DNA of 64,000 bases from UBA10906 sp049296695 (lineage in GTDB: Bacteria > Pseudomonadota > Gammaproteobacteria > Methylococcales > Methylomonadaceae), in contig JBAQSX010000100.1 in assembly GCA_049296695.1 (NCBI GenBank), positions 62,001 to 126,000 of the forward strand, read 5' to 3'. The translations under genes were made by a program, and so were the position numbers. This document shows, piece by piece, positions 42,780-51,085 of the stretch (within the stretch, counting starts at the first letter, position 1; each line of letters opens with the position of its first letter). The notes under the pieces are model-generated. The model saw only the letters and a list, made by a program, of their open reading frames with translations. It was not told the origin of the DNA and searched no databases.

Positions 42780-44393
42780 TTATTTATTAGGCACAATTTC
42801 AAAAGTATTATTGTCGCCGTGTTGTTGTGTCCAAAAAACGCGCCAGCCCTTTTTAAAGGGGGTTGGATTTTGTGAACCTAATAAACCCGCCACGCTAGCA
42901 TCACCATTAGAAACATGAATACCTGTGATTTCATTATCACCATTAGCATTCAAACCAGCAGTCGCTGAGTCTAAAGTAGCCGATGCGTCACGACCTTCGG
43001 CTAAGAAACGCACGGGTTTTGTGCCTGTGCTGTAATCAACGGCTAAGTTGAAAGCGTAACCTGAATCTAAACCATTTCTTTGTGCATGAACGGTATCGCT
43101 AGCATCTTCAACAACTAAGAGTTGATTGGTACTTAAAAAGGCAATATTGTCAAAACCTGAGTGTTCTAAATCACCTAAATAGAACAGTCTTAATGTGCCT
43201 GTATCAGCGGCTGGATTTACTTGTGTCAAGCTAAAGACCGCGCCATAACCACCATAAGCAGAGCCAGCTTGACTGTCTTTATTGGTGTCGCCTGTTTCAG
43301 TAAAGAAGAACTGGGTAAATGGATTTGCCGCTGAAGGACGGAACACACCATTTTCAGGGCGTTTAAACGGTGTTGCATTAGCGGTTTTAGCCGCCGCTGT
43401 GGCATCAAACGCTACAAAACCGTCGATGTCGGTATCATGAATAGTGACCCAAGCAGTTTTGAACGATTTTTTATAAGTGTGCAAATCTTTAGCATCTTGC
43501 GACAAAATGTCAGCATCGGCTTGACCTGCGTGGAAGACGATAGGTGCTTTATTATTCCAAACTTGCAACGCTTGTAAACGTCCACCTTCGCTTAAATTAT
43601 TAACGTTTTTAGGTACAAAACGATACACAAAGCTATTGGCTTGTCTGGCTTTATTATTAACAGTACCTATAGAGCCACCTTGATCGGCAATTAACCACAA
43701 GTTACCCAATGAATCGGCTTGAATACCTTCCCAGCCTGCGTGACCGATAACGCCATCTAATTTAGTGACAGTTGAAGGATAATCGGTGGTGGCTTGTAAA
43801 ACCACACCTTCATCTATGCCACTTGCCGCTGAGCCTTCACCTGCAAATAATAAATGTCCTGAAAATGGATACCATGTTGAACCGTCTAAAACAGGCACAA
43901 GGCTACCATCGGCAAGGGTGTCTGTCATTAAGGTAACGCGATGCGCACCGTCTGCATCTAAGTTAATACGCGTAATATAACCATGCGCACCTGATTCATG
44001 ACCTTGGAATAAGAAATGCGAGCCGTAGTTATAGTTAGCATCCGCGCCTTTTTGACCTTCTAACACTAAATAAGTATTTTTATCAGGTTCAGTTTTAGAC
44101 GCTTCACTTGCAGGGCTTGAAGGGCTTGCCGCACTGCCTAAAACAGGAACCATCGCGCTTGTACCTGCGCTGTTATTGATATAACCATAATATTGTGTAT
44201 TAGCAGTCGCGCCGTCTAATTTCATAGAACCTGTAGCATGTAAACGTAAATCCAATTCAGGCGATAAAATATTGGGTGCTGTAAAACCCGCTACTTTTGG
44301 GTTGGCAACGCTAACATCGGTCAAGGTTAAAGCATTGGCTGAACTGCTTAATGCCGCTAGCACTAAACAAACATAATTTAAATGGAATTTCAT
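42780..44393 (-). CDS. Secreted PhoX/DUF839-like protein
   Basis: 537 residues with a signal peptide (YVCLVLAALSSSANA). The beta-propeller-like body includes GVIGHAGWEGIQADSLGNLWLIADQGG, KRPENGVFRPSAANPFTQFFFTETGD, and GLNANGDNEITGIHVSNGD near the end, as in the PhoX (DUF839) phosphatase family, whose active site holds Fe and Ca. A phosphatase role is plausible; some residues of the classical PhoX site could not be verified by eye. It lies 85 bases after the next upstream gene region and is transcribed apart from cobU. Confidence 0.68.
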   Translation of the reverse strand: MKFHLNYVCLVLAALSSSANALTLTDVSVANPKVAGFTAPNILSPELDLRLHATGSMKLDGATANTQYYGYINNSAGTSAMVPVLGSAASPSSPASEASKTEPDKNTYLVLEGQKGADANYNYGSHFLFQGHESGAHGYITRINLDADGAHRVTLMTDTLADGSLVPVLDGSTWYPFSGHLLFAGEGSAASGIDEGVVLQATTDYPSTVTKLDGVIGHAGWEGIQADSLGNLWLIADQGGSIGTVNNKARQANSFVYRFVPKNVNNLSEGGRLQALQVWNNKAPIVFHAGQADADILSQDAKDLHTYKKSFKTAWVTIHDTDIDGFVAFDATAAAKTANATPFKRPENGVFRPSAANPFTQFFFTETGDTNKDSQAGSAYGGYGAVFSLTQVNPAADTGTLRLFYLGDLEHSGFDNIAFLSTNQLLVVEDASDTVHAQRNGLDSGYAFNLAVDYSTGTKPVRFLAEGRDASATLDSATAGLNANGDNEITGIHVSNGDASVAGLLGSQNPTPFKKGWRVFWTQQHGDNNTFEIVPNK

Positions 44394-44478
44394 GTAGTCT
44401 CCTAGTTATAAGGTTGAAGAAACGCCTAAAGGCAAGCTTCACTTTATAAGGTCACAATGACAAGCTTATGAAAAAGCT

Positions 44479-45000
44479 TTATTTCATGGCGATTTTTAAA
44501 CCTGCACTACAAAAAAATACCTTGTCACAATAATGCCCCATTAATTGCGCGGCTTTACCTGATAAATCCACAAATTGCCGCGCCAAAGGATTATCAGGAA
44601 TAATACCAAACCCCACCTCATTGTGTACCAATACTAAATCAATATCCAAGCTTAATACTTGCTTTAATTCATCTAAAATTAATTCTGGGGCTATTTGATA
44701 ATACAACATATTATTAAGCCACAGTGTCACGCATTCAACTAACACAGGTTTTTGGTATTGTTGCAGGGTTTTTAATAAATAACGTGGCTCTTCAATAGTT
44801 TCAAAATAATCTTGGCGACGTTGTTGATGAATAATGATGCGTTCACGCATTTCAGTATCGAATACTTCATTAGTAGCTAAATAATAAGGTTTTATTGTTA
44901 AGGCTTGTTGCAATAGATAAGCCTCAGCGAGTTTTGATTTACCACTTTTAACGCCGCCGATAAATAAAGTTTTCACGTTTTTATACTCATAATAAATCAT
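44479..45000 (-). CDS. cobU: Adenosylcobinamide kinase / guanylyltransferase
   Basis: 173 residues. P-loop GGVKSGKSKLAEAY near the N-terminus, the catalytic His region IIIHQQRRQDYFETIEEP, the VECVTLWLNN strand and the guanine-site VHNEVGFGIIPDNPLARQFVDLSGKAAQ are all present. It attaches GMP to adenosylcobinamide phosphate in the B12 nucleotide-loop pathway. It is the only cobalamin gene in the window and stands alone, which suggests salvage or a scattered pathway. Confidence 0.92.
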   Translation of the reverse strand: MIYYEYKNVKTLFIGGVKSGKSKLAEAYLLQQALTIKPYYLATNEVFDTEMRERIIIHQQRRQDYFETIEEPRYLLKTLQQYQKPVLVECVTLWLNNMLYYQIAPELILDELKQVLSLDIDLVLVHNEVGFGIIPDNPLARQFVDLSGKAAQLMGHYCDKVFFCSAGLKIAMK

Positions 45001-45019
45001 TGAATGAAAAATAATTATA

Positions 45020-45069
45020 GTAGGGGCAAATTCATTCGCCTTATGGGCAGGGCTAAATTCGCCCTCACA
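45020..45069. repeat. Diverged palindromic repeat, family E copy
   Basis: GTAGGGGCAAATTCATTCGCC and GGGCTAAATTCGCCCTCACA. Shares the TAGGGGC/GCCCC ends with 30878 and 48281 but is degenerate. Confidence 0.5.
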
Positions 45070-45208
45070 ATGCCGTATTTTTATTTAAAATCAAGCAAGT
45101 AAAACACTAGAGACCAAAATATTTATTTTCAATCCATTGATTTAAAAGACTTTTAAAAAGTTGGCGGTATTTGTGCTAGCTTTTTTGTATTTTGTCAAAC
45201 AAACTGAG

Positions 45209-45236
45209 TTGCAATACAGTATAATGCTCGTATAAA
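45209..45236 (+). promoter_or_regulatory. Candidate promoter of deaD
   Basis: TTGCAA and TATAAA separated by 16 bases. A better -10 (TATAAT at 45220-45225) has no well-spaced -35. Transcription would begin near 45243. Confidence 0.4.
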
Positions 45237-45249
45237 CAAATAGTTCCCC

Positions 45250-45271
45250 AGCGCGTTACGCGCTTTTTTTT
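45250..45271 (+). terminator. Terminator-like hairpin in the deaD 5' leader
   Basis: AGCGCG / CGCGCT with loop TTA, followed by eight Ts, 20 bases before the deaD ATG. If the promoter call is right, this lies at the very start of the mRNA. Confidence 0.7.
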
Positions 45272-45291
45272 ACTTAATTAAAGGTTAGTTC

Positions 45292-47109
45292 ATGTCCAAT
45301 GATGTTTCACCATTAACCACTTTCCGTGATTTAGCACTCATAGAACCTTTGCTAAAAGCTCTCGATGATGTCGGTTATGAAACACCATCGCCAATTCAGG
45401 CTCAAGTTATTCCTCACATGATGCAAGGCAAAGATGTCTTAGGTCAGGCGCAAACAGGTACGGGTAAAACCGCCGCTTTCGCGCTACCGATTCTTTCGCG
45501 CATTGATTTAAAAGAGAAAGACCCACAAGTATTGGTGCTAGCACCAACACGCGAATTAGCGATTCAAGTAGCCGAAGCGTTTCAACGCTACGCCGCGCAT
45601 TTAAAAGGTTTTCACGTTCTGCCCATTTACGGCGGTCAAGATTACAGCACTCAATTACGTCAATTAAAACGTGGCGCACACGTTGTTGTCGGTACACCCG
45701 GCCGCGTCATGGATCACATGCGTAAAGGCACGTTGAACTTAGATAACTTAAAAGTCTTAGTTTTAGATGAAGCCGATGAAATGTTGCGTATGGGCTTTAT
45801 TGACGATGTGGAATGGGTGTTAGAACAAACCCCAGACGATATTCAAATTGCGTTATTTTCGGCAACTATGCCTTCGGAAATTCGCAAAATTGCTCAAGAA
45901 TATCTGCACGAACCCCAGCAAATCACCATTAAAGTTACTACCGCTTCGGCTGAAAATATCCGCCAGCGTTTTTGGGTAGTCAGCGGTGTTCATAAATTAG
46001 ACGCTTTAACGCGTATTTTAGAAGCTGAAACCTTTGATGGCATGATTATATTCGTGCGCACTAAAACCGCGACGATTGAATTAGCCGAGAAATTAGAAGC
46101 GCGTGGTTATTCAGCCTCTGCAATTAATGGCGATATGTCGCAAGCTTTGCGTGAGCGTGCTATTAATCATTTAAAAAATGGTAAATTAGATATATTAATT
46201 GCCACTGACGTTGCCGCGCGTGGTTTAGACGTAGATAGAATTACCCACGTTGTTAATTACGATATTCCCTACGATACTGAATCTTATATTCATCGTATTG
46301 GTAGAACAGGCAGAGCGGGTCGTACAGGTGATGCAATATTATTTATTGCGCCGCGTGAGCGTCGATTATTAATGAACATTGAAAAAGCCACTAAACAAAA
46401 AATTGAAGAAATGGGCTTACCTTCAACTGAAGTCATTAATAACAAGCGTATTTCTCGTTTTAAACAAAATATTACTGATACTTTAGCCAAAGAAGAATTA
46501 AGTTTCTTTGTGCAGTTATTAGAACAATATCAGCAAGAACATAATGTCAGTGCTTTAGAAATTGCCGCCGCTTTGGCAAAATTAGTGCAAGGTGAAACCC
46601 CATTATTAATTGCTAACTTGCCTAAACGTAGCAGTCGTGATGAAGAATCAGACCGTGGCGGTGAGCGTGATAGTAGACGGGGTCGTGAACGCAGTGACCG
46701 TCCTGAACGCTCTGAGCGTAGCAATGCAGACCGTGGTGCAAGAGAGCGCAAACCACGCCGCAGTAGTGACGTTGAAATGGAATTATTCCGCATTGAAGTC
46801 GGTCACGCGCATGGCGTAAAACCGGGTAATATTGTCGGTGCAATTGCTAATGAAACAGGTATTGACGGCGACCATATTGCTAGAATTAAAATTGAAGAAA
46901 ACTACAGCACCGTGGAATTACCCGCAGGTATGCCCAAAGAATTAATTGCTGAATTAAAAAAAGTGCGTGTGGTGGGTCAATTATTAAGTATTACTAAAGT
47001 TGAAGGCGGCAGAATTGACAGCGGTGAACGTGAGCGTAGACCTGTTGATAAAAGCAAAAAACGCATAAGCTCAACTTCAACAAGAGCCAAGCCTAAAGCT
47101 TCTGAATAA
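45292..47109 (+). CDS. deaD: DEAD-box RNA helicase DeaD/CsdA
   Basis: 605 residues. Helicase motifs are AQTGTGKTAAF (I), PTRELAIQ (Ia), GTPGR (Ib), LDEADEML (II), SATMP (III), ATDVAARGLDVD and HRIGRTGRAGR (VI). A basic Arg/Asp/Ser-rich linker (residues 440-490) leads to a DbpA-type RNA-binding domain (EMELFRIEVGHAHGVKPGNIVGAI) and a basic tail. In E. coli DeaD acts in cold adaptation and 50S assembly. A terminator-like hairpin precedes and another follows the gene. Confidence 0.95.
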   Translation: MSNDVSPLTTFRDLALIEPLLKALDDVGYETPSPIQAQVIPHMMQGKDVLGQAQTGTGKTAAFALPILSRIDLKEKDPQVLVLAPTRELAIQVAEAFQRYAAHLKGFHVLPIYGGQDYSTQLRQLKRGAHVVVGTPGRVMDHMRKGTLNLDNLKVLVLDEADEMLRMGFIDDVEWVLEQTPDDIQIALFSATMPSEIRKIAQEYLHEPQQITIKVTTASAENIRQRFWVVSGVHKLDALTRILEAETFDGMIIFVRTKTATIELAEKLEARGYSASAINGDMSQALRERAINHLKNGKLDILIATDVAARGLDVDRITHVVNYDIPYDTESYIHRIGRTGRAGRTGDAILFIAPRERRLLMNIEKATKQKIEEMGLPSTEVINNKRISRFKQNITDTLAKEELSFFVQLLEQYQQEHNVSALEIAAALAKLVQGETPLLIANLPKRSSRDEESDRGGERDSRRGRERSDRPERSERSNADRGARERKPRRSSDVEMELFRIEVGHAHGVKPGNIVGAIANETGIDGDHIARIKIEENYSTVELPAGMPKELIAELKKVRVVGQLLSITKVEGGRIDSGERERRPVDKSKKRISSTSTRAKPKASE

Positions 47110-47157
47110 GCTTATACAAGTATTATAAGCTTTCATTATTTGATTGCTATTATTAGG

Positions 47158-47203
47158 CTAAAAAAGGGTTAATCCATTTGAGATGGACTAACCTTTTTTT
47201 TTG
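47158..47203 (+). terminator. Intrinsic terminator after deaD
   Basis: AAAAAAGGGTTAATCCAT pairs with ATGGACTAACCTTTTTTTTT (G-T tolerated), ending in a strong T-run. Confidence 0.85.
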
Positions 47204-47252
47204 ATTATAGCCTACAGTTTTTAAATCAATTATCGCTTGCCCAAAAATACTC

Positions 47253-48227
47253 ATGAAAATACCCAGAATTGCATTAACCTCAGGTGAACCCGCTGGCATA
47301 GGAATTGATTTATGTGTGCAATTAGCCCACTATAATTTACCGTATCAATTAATAGTTCTTGCTGACCCTGAATTATTAGTAGAACGCGCTAAACTATTAA
47401 ATCTACCTTTAATTATTGATGTATTTAATCCGCAATTACAGCCAACACCACAAAAAACGGGTTATTTAACGGTATTACCTGTTAAAGTAATAGAGCCTGT
47501 AATAACAGGGCAATTAAACATAGCCAATAGCGCGTATGTTTTAGAATTATTAACCATTGCCACGAAAGGCTGTTTATCGGGATTATTTGATGCAATGGTG
47601 ACAGCACCCGTGCATAAAGCGGTTATTAATAACGCAGGGTTTAATTTTAGTGGACATACTGAATTTATTGCAGGAATTACAGGCGGTCATCCTGTGATGA
47701 TGTTAGCCACTGAAGGGCTACGCGTGGCATTAGTGACTACCCATTTACCTTTAATTGAAATCAGTCAAGCCATTACTAAAGAAACCTTAACAACAGTTAT
47801 TAAACTTTTACATCACGATTTAAAAACCCGTTTTCATTGCCCTAATCCTAAAATAATTGTGTGTGGTTTAAATCCTCATGCGGGTGAAGATGGACATTTA
47901 GGACGCGAAGAAATAGACACGATTAATCCTGTATTAAATGAATTAAGAATGCAGGGCTTTGATTTAATCGGTGCGTTACCCGCTGATACGGTATTTACGC
48001 CTAAATATTTAAATACTGCCGATGCGGTATTGGCAATGTATCATGACCAAGGTTTGCCTGTTTTAAAATATAAAGGTTTTGGTAATGCAGTAAATATCAC
48101 TTTAGGATTACCCATTATTCGCACTTCGGTTGACCACGGCACGGCTTTAGATTTAGCAGGTACTGGCAAAGCCGATATTGGCAGTTTGTTATATGCTTTG
48201 CAAACCGCTTTAGAGATGATTGCTTAA
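47253..48227 (+). CDS. pdxA: 4-hydroxythreonine-4-phosphate dehydrogenase
   Basis: 324 residues. Start RIALTSGEPAGIGIDLCVQLA, zinc site FSGHTEFIAG, VCGLNPHAGEDGHLGREEID and YHDQGLPVLKYKGFGNAVNITLG are the family hallmarks. It oxidises 4-phosphohydroxythreonine in pyridoxal phosphate synthesis. It is followed by rsmA as in E. coli, though 456 bases of repeats now separate them; surA, usually upstream, is absent. Confidence 0.96.
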   Translation: MKIPRIALTSGEPAGIGIDLCVQLAHYNLPYQLIVLADPELLVERAKLLNLPLIIDVFNPQLQPTPQKTGYLTVLPVKVIEPVITGQLNIANSAYVLELLTIATKGCLSGLFDAMVTAPVHKAVINNAGFNFSGHTEFIAGITGGHPVMMLATEGLRVALVTTHLPLIEISQAITKETLTTVIKLLHHDLKTRFHCPNPKIIVCGLNPHAGEDGHLGREEIDTINPVLNELRMQGFDLIGALPADTVFTPKYLNTADAVLAMYHDQGLPVLKYKGFGNAVNITLGLPIIRTSVDHGTALDLAGTGKADIGSLLYALQTALEMIA

Positions 48228-48280
48228 TTACCCGCTTTGGTGTGAAAGCTTAGTAACTGATATTACGCACTGCTAATAAA

Positions 48281-48359
48281 AATGTAGGGGCAAAATATTT
48301 TTTGCCCTTTAGTAACAGTCGTTTGTTATTAAAGGGCAAATATGATTTGCCCCTACATT
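48281..48359. repeat. Palindromic repeat, family E copy
   Basis: ATGTAGGGGCAAAATATTTT and AAATATGATTTGCCCCTACA as ends, with an inner stem TTGCCCTTTAGTAACAG / GTTATTAAAGGGCAA. Confidence 0.8.
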
Positions 48360-48420
48360 GATAACTTCAGTTAATAATAATGGGAAAAATTGAGTGATAT
48401 TTATAAGCGTTTCGTTTGCA

Positions 48421-48444
48421 AAGACGTTGCAGTGCAACGTCTCT
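48421..48444. repeat. Short palindrome, family F copy
   Basis: AAGACGTTGC and GCAACGTCTCT flank a short AGT centre. The same ACGTTGC arms recur at 49474-49506. Confidence 0.7.
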
Positions 48445-48496
48445 ACATAATTATGATTATTTATTAGCATTCACACTTTTCTATTACTAAATAGCT

Positions 48497-48611
48497 GCTA
48501 GTGTTTCAAAAAAGTAGGTTTTAACAAAACGCCATTTTAGTTGGCGTTCAAACCTAGGTTTGAACTCCGAAGGTTTTGATATTAACTAGCCTACTTTTTT
48601 GATACACCACC
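48497..48611. repeat. Palindromic repeat, family B copy 2 (inverted)
   Basis: The AGTGTTTCAAAAAAGTAGG and CCTACTTTTTTGATACACCA ends and the centre CAAACCTAGGTTTGAACTCC match 36172-36286 in opposite orientation. Confidence 0.85.
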
Positions 48612-48683
48612 CAAAAGCTTTAGCTTGTTATAGCAATAGCTATTGAACTCCGATTTATAATTACTCAAACCCTAAAAATTATT

Positions 48684-49466
48684 ATGAGCCACACCCCACG
48701 CAAACGTTTTGGACAAAATTTTCTTCAAGACCATTCTATTATTCATCATATTATTGCCAGTATTGGTATTATTGCCAAGCAACATTTAGTTGAAATAGGC
48801 CCAGGGCAAGGGGCATTAACTGAGCCGTTATTAAAACATGATATTCAATTAGACATAGTTGAATTAGACCGTGATTTAGTGAAGTTATTAGAAGCTAAAT
48901 TTGAAGGCAATGAAAAAGTAACCCTGCATAGCGCGGATGCTTTGCGTTTTGATTTTAGTTCATTAATGACCGATGACAGAAAATTACGCGTTATTGGTAA
49001 TTTACCTTATAATATTTCTACACCGTTATTATTTCATTTATTAGAAAACGCGGCGTGTATTGAAGATATGCACTTTATGTTGCAAAAAGAGGTGGTTGAT
49101 AGATTATGTGCTGAGCCTAATAGTAGTCATTATGGTAGGCTCAGTATTATGATGCAGTATCATTGCGAAACTGAGTTATTATTAATTGTGCCGCCTGAAA
49201 GTTTTTTCCCCGCGCCTCAAGTAACTTCGGCGGTGATTCGTTTAATTCCACATAAAACCCCGCCCGTGCAGGTCAATGATATTAAATTATTAAATCGCGT
49301 AGTAACAGAAGCTTTTTGTCAGCGGCGTAAAACTTTGCGTAATTCTTTAAAGAAATTAATTCCTGAAGAAATAATGCTTGAATTAGGTATTAATCCCACT
49401 TTACGAGCAGAAAATATTAGTTTGGCGCAATTTGCACAATTGAGTAATTATTTAAGCCAAAATTAA
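48684..49466 (+). CDS. rsmA: 16S rRNA (adenine-1518/1519-N6,N6)-dimethyltransferase
   Basis: 260 residues. FGQNFLQD at the start, SAM motif EIGPGQGALTEPLL, and the adenine-site NLPYNISTPLLFHLL are complete. RsmA (KsgA) dimethylates two adenines near the 3' end of 16S rRNA in late 30S assembly. Adjacent to pdxA as in enterics. Confidence 0.97.
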   Translation: MSHTPRKRFGQNFLQDHSIIHHIIASIGIIAKQHLVEIGPGQGALTEPLLKHDIQLDIVELDRDLVKLLEAKFEGNEKVTLHSADALRFDFSSLMTDDRKLRVIGNLPYNISTPLLFHLLENAACIEDMHFMLQKEVVDRLCAEPNSSHYGRLSIMMQYHCETELLLIVPPESFFPAPQVTSAVIRLIPHKTPPVQVNDIKLLNRVVTEAFCQRRKTLRNSLKKLIPEEIMLELGINPTLRAENISLAQFAQLSNYLSQN

Positions 49467-49473
49467 AACTTAT

Positions 49474-49506
49474 CGTAGAGACGTTGCACCGCAACGTCTC
49501 TATATA
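49474..49506. repeat. Short palindrome, family F copy
   Basis: GTAGAGACGTTGC pairs with GCAACGTCTCTATAT around an ACC/CC centre. This repeat type is common between genes of cyanobacteria and some sulfur bacteria (from memory). Confidence 0.75.
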
Positions 49507-49509
49507 AAA

Positions 49510-49881
49510 CTATTTCATACCGCCATGACGTGCCATCATTTCTTCATGATGCGCTTTCATAACATCGCGTTGTTGTTGTTTGAGTTGTTCTTTTTTAGCG
49601 GGGTCTTTTTCTGCCAAAATTTGATTGGATAAATCGTGCATTTTTAAAATATGTTCTTGCATAGCGGCAATATGTTGATCGTCCATCATGCCCATTCCGC
49701 CGCCGTGTTGCATACCGCCGCCACCGTGCTGCATACCGCCTTGCATTCCACCCTGTTGCATCCCTGCCATACCACCTTCGTGTTGCATGGGCGGTTCACC
49801 CATTTTAGCGGGTTCTGCGGCGAAACTGCTTAAAGGACAAGCCAACGCTAAAAATAATAATGCCTGTGTTAATTGTTTCAT
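49510..49881 (-). CDS. Secreted Met/His/Gly-rich protein, possible metal binder
   Basis: 123 residues from MKQLTQALLFLALA, a signal peptide ending at SSFAA. The mature N-terminal half is a string of Gly-Gly-Met-Gln and His-Gly-Gly repeats (GGMQHGGG twice), followed by a helical part IAAMQEHILKMHDLSNQILAEKDPAKKEQLKQQ and a HHEEMMARHGG tail. Met and His clusters like these bind Cu(I)/Cu(II) in periplasmic copper proteins, so copper handling is a fair guess. The opposite strand shows an open frame only because of the repeats. Confidence 0.68.
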   Translation of the reverse strand: MKQLTQALLFLALACPLSSFAAEPAKMGEPPMQHEGGMAGMQQGGMQGGMQHGGGGMQHGGGMGMMDDQHIAAMQEHILKMHDLSNQILAEKDPAKKEQLKQQQRDVMKAHHEEMMARHGGMK

Positions 49882-50119
49882 TAGAAGCCTCAATAGTTAA
49901 AAGATACGTTATTTAAAAAGTCGAACTCTAAAAAACTTCGACTAATTTATTGTAACGCAGAACTCATGCACCACCATAGAGCTAATTTTTTTAAAAAAGT
50001 TCGCCATTAGCCAATTTAAATGCTAATCATAAAACCATAAAAGTGAGTAATAATTGCTTTTATTAAAACCACTCAATCAATACAGATTTACATATAATAT
50101 AAAATCAGGAGCTAATAAA

Positions 50120-50503
50120 ATGAAAAACCCAGAAGAAATTCTTAAAAAATGGATGACAGCTGTTAATGAAGGCAGTATTAAAGATTTGTTGGCTTTATAT
50201 GATGAGCAAGCAGTATTAATTCCAACATTTTCTAATAGAATATTGAACAATCCACAAAAAATTCAAGAGTATTTTGAAAAATTAACCAGCCGTGAAGAAT
50301 TAAGTATTGCTTTGCATCAAAATACCTTAATTACTCAGCCATTGGCTGATGAGACTTATGCTTTATGTGGGATTTATTGCTGGCGATTTGCCATTGATGG
50401 GGAGTTATTTAGTTTTGAAGCGCGTTTTAGTTATCTGTTAAATTTGAATTTAGAACGTCCGATTATTCAGCACCATTCTTCACAGATTCCACGCATGTTG
50501 TAG
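50120..50503 (+). CDS. NTF2-like / CaMKII-association-domain-like protein
   Basis: 127 residues from ATG at 50120, which has CAGGAG upstream; an earlier start adds 22 residues with no support. The pattern ILKKWMTAVNEGSIKDLLALYDEQAVLIPTF ... YCWRFAIDGELFSFEARFSYLL is that of the SnoaL-like/CaMKII-AD fold. No catalytic residues can be assigned. A perfect hairpin follows. Confidence 0.72.
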   Translation: MKNPEEILKKWMTAVNEGSIKDLLALYDEQAVLIPTFSNRILNNPQKIQEYFEKLTSREELSIALHQNTLITQPLADETYALCGIYCWRFAIDGELFSFEARFSYLLNLNLERPIIQHHSSQIPRML

Positions 50504-50512
50504 TTTTTAATT

Positions 50513-50547
50513 GCTAGGTTGGTCTGATAATTATCAGACCAACCTAA
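50513..50547. terminator. Perfect palindromic terminator-like hairpin
   Basis: CTAGGTTGGTCTGATAA and TTATCAGACCAACCTA pair perfectly, between the NTF2-like gene and the converging nif11 gene. It has no clear T-run. Confidence 0.65.
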
Positions 50548-50559
50548 TAATGGTTTTCC

Positions 50560-50778
50560 TTACACTCTCAATAAGGCTTTTGCCATTTTTTCTGATAATT
50601 GTTCATCGGTAAATTGTGGTTCATTGGGTGGATATAATTCCACTTCATCTAATTCAAAACCGTATTCTGCACCGAGTTTAATAATTTCTCTGATTTTCAT
50701 GCAGGCTTTGAGTTTTTCTTTTAACTCCTCGTCTACTTTTGCTTGTTCAGAAAAAGCTTTTATTGTTGAAACTGCCAT
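50560..50778 (-). CDS. Nif11 domain small protein
   Basis: 72 residues. VSTIKAFSEQAKVDEELKEKLKACMKIREIIKLGAEYGFEL is the Nif11 domain pattern (helix-forming, found in nif clusters and as leader of some modified peptides). The tail EVELYPPNEPQFTDEQLSEKMAKALLRV has no double-glycine cleavage site or Cys/Ser-rich core, so a plain nif-associated protein is more likely than a peptide precursor. It is the last gene of the nif region, 307 bases after the 320-aa gene. Confidence 0.78.
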   Translation of the reverse strand: MAVSTIKAFSEQAKVDEELKEKLKACMKIREIIKLGAEYGFELDEVELYPPNEPQFTDEQLSEKMAKALLRV

Positions 50779-50824
50779 AATGACTCCTGTTTTTTTGGTT
50801 TAATTAAAGGTAAAACTATTTTTG

Positions 50825-51079
50825 TCCACGAAAAGCACTAAAGGCACGAAAATAATTTAATTAAATAGCTAGGTGGTATATCAAAAAGTAGGCTAGTTAA
50901 TATCAAAACCTTCGGAGTTCAAACCTAGGTTTGAACTCCAACTAAAATGGCGTTTTGTTAAAACCTACTCTTTTGAGGCACTATCAATAGTTAATGTTAT
51001 TTAACGCTACTACAAAGCTAGCTTTGCTAGCTTTGTACTCCATTATTTTTTCTTTCGTGTTTTTAGTGCTTTTCGTGGA
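50825..51079. repeat. Family A repeat interrupted by a family B copy and a small palindrome
   Basis: The outer ends are TCCACGAAAAGCACTAAAGG and TTTTTAGTGCTTTTCGTGGA, the same as intact family A copies of 68-93 bases. Inside lie a complete family B unit (50872-50984) and a small palindrome ACAAAGCTAGC / GCTAGCTTTGT at about 51013-51037. The nesting is direct evidence of sequential insertion. Confidence 0.85.
50872..50984. repeat. Palindromic repeat, family B copy 3, inside family A
   Basis: GGTGGTATATCAAAAAGTAGG left end, CCTACTCTTTTGAGGCACTAT right end and the shared centre CAAACCTAGGTTTG. It lies inside the arms of a family A element. Confidence 0.85.
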
Positions 51080-51085
51080 TATTAT

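Larger units (their letters stand above)
48228..48683. other. Repeat-filled gap between pdxA and rsmA
   Basis: This 456-base gap consists almost wholly of palindromic repeats: family E at 48281-48359 inside TTACGCA-type arms, a GACGTTGC repeat at 48421-48444 and family B at 48497-48611. The last 70 bases are plain AT-rich DNA leading to rsmA. I see no gene. Confidence 0.7.
50779..51085. other. Gap between the 320-aa nif gene and nif11 filled by a nested repeat
   Basis: 307 bases, nearly all within the interrupted family A element at 50825-51079. Only about 45 bases next to the nif11 start (revcomp includes an AAACAGGAGTC-type ribosome site) are unique. No coding frame is visible. Confidence 0.7.

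Noticed and set aside
48228..48683. Repeat-dense gap considered as a CRISPR array
   Set aside because: The units are different palindromes of different length with no regular spacer pattern.
49651..49900. Open plus-strand frames opposite the Met/His/Gly-rich gene, one reading as Cys/Ile/Pro repeats
   Set aside because: They are the reverse reading of GGMQ/HGG repeats; no ribosome-binding site, and the opposite strand has a signal peptide and normal composition.
50560..50778. Nif11 gene as a RiPP precursor
   Set aside because: No double-glycine motif or Cys/Ser/Thr-rich core after the Nif11 domain, and no modification enzyme nearby.
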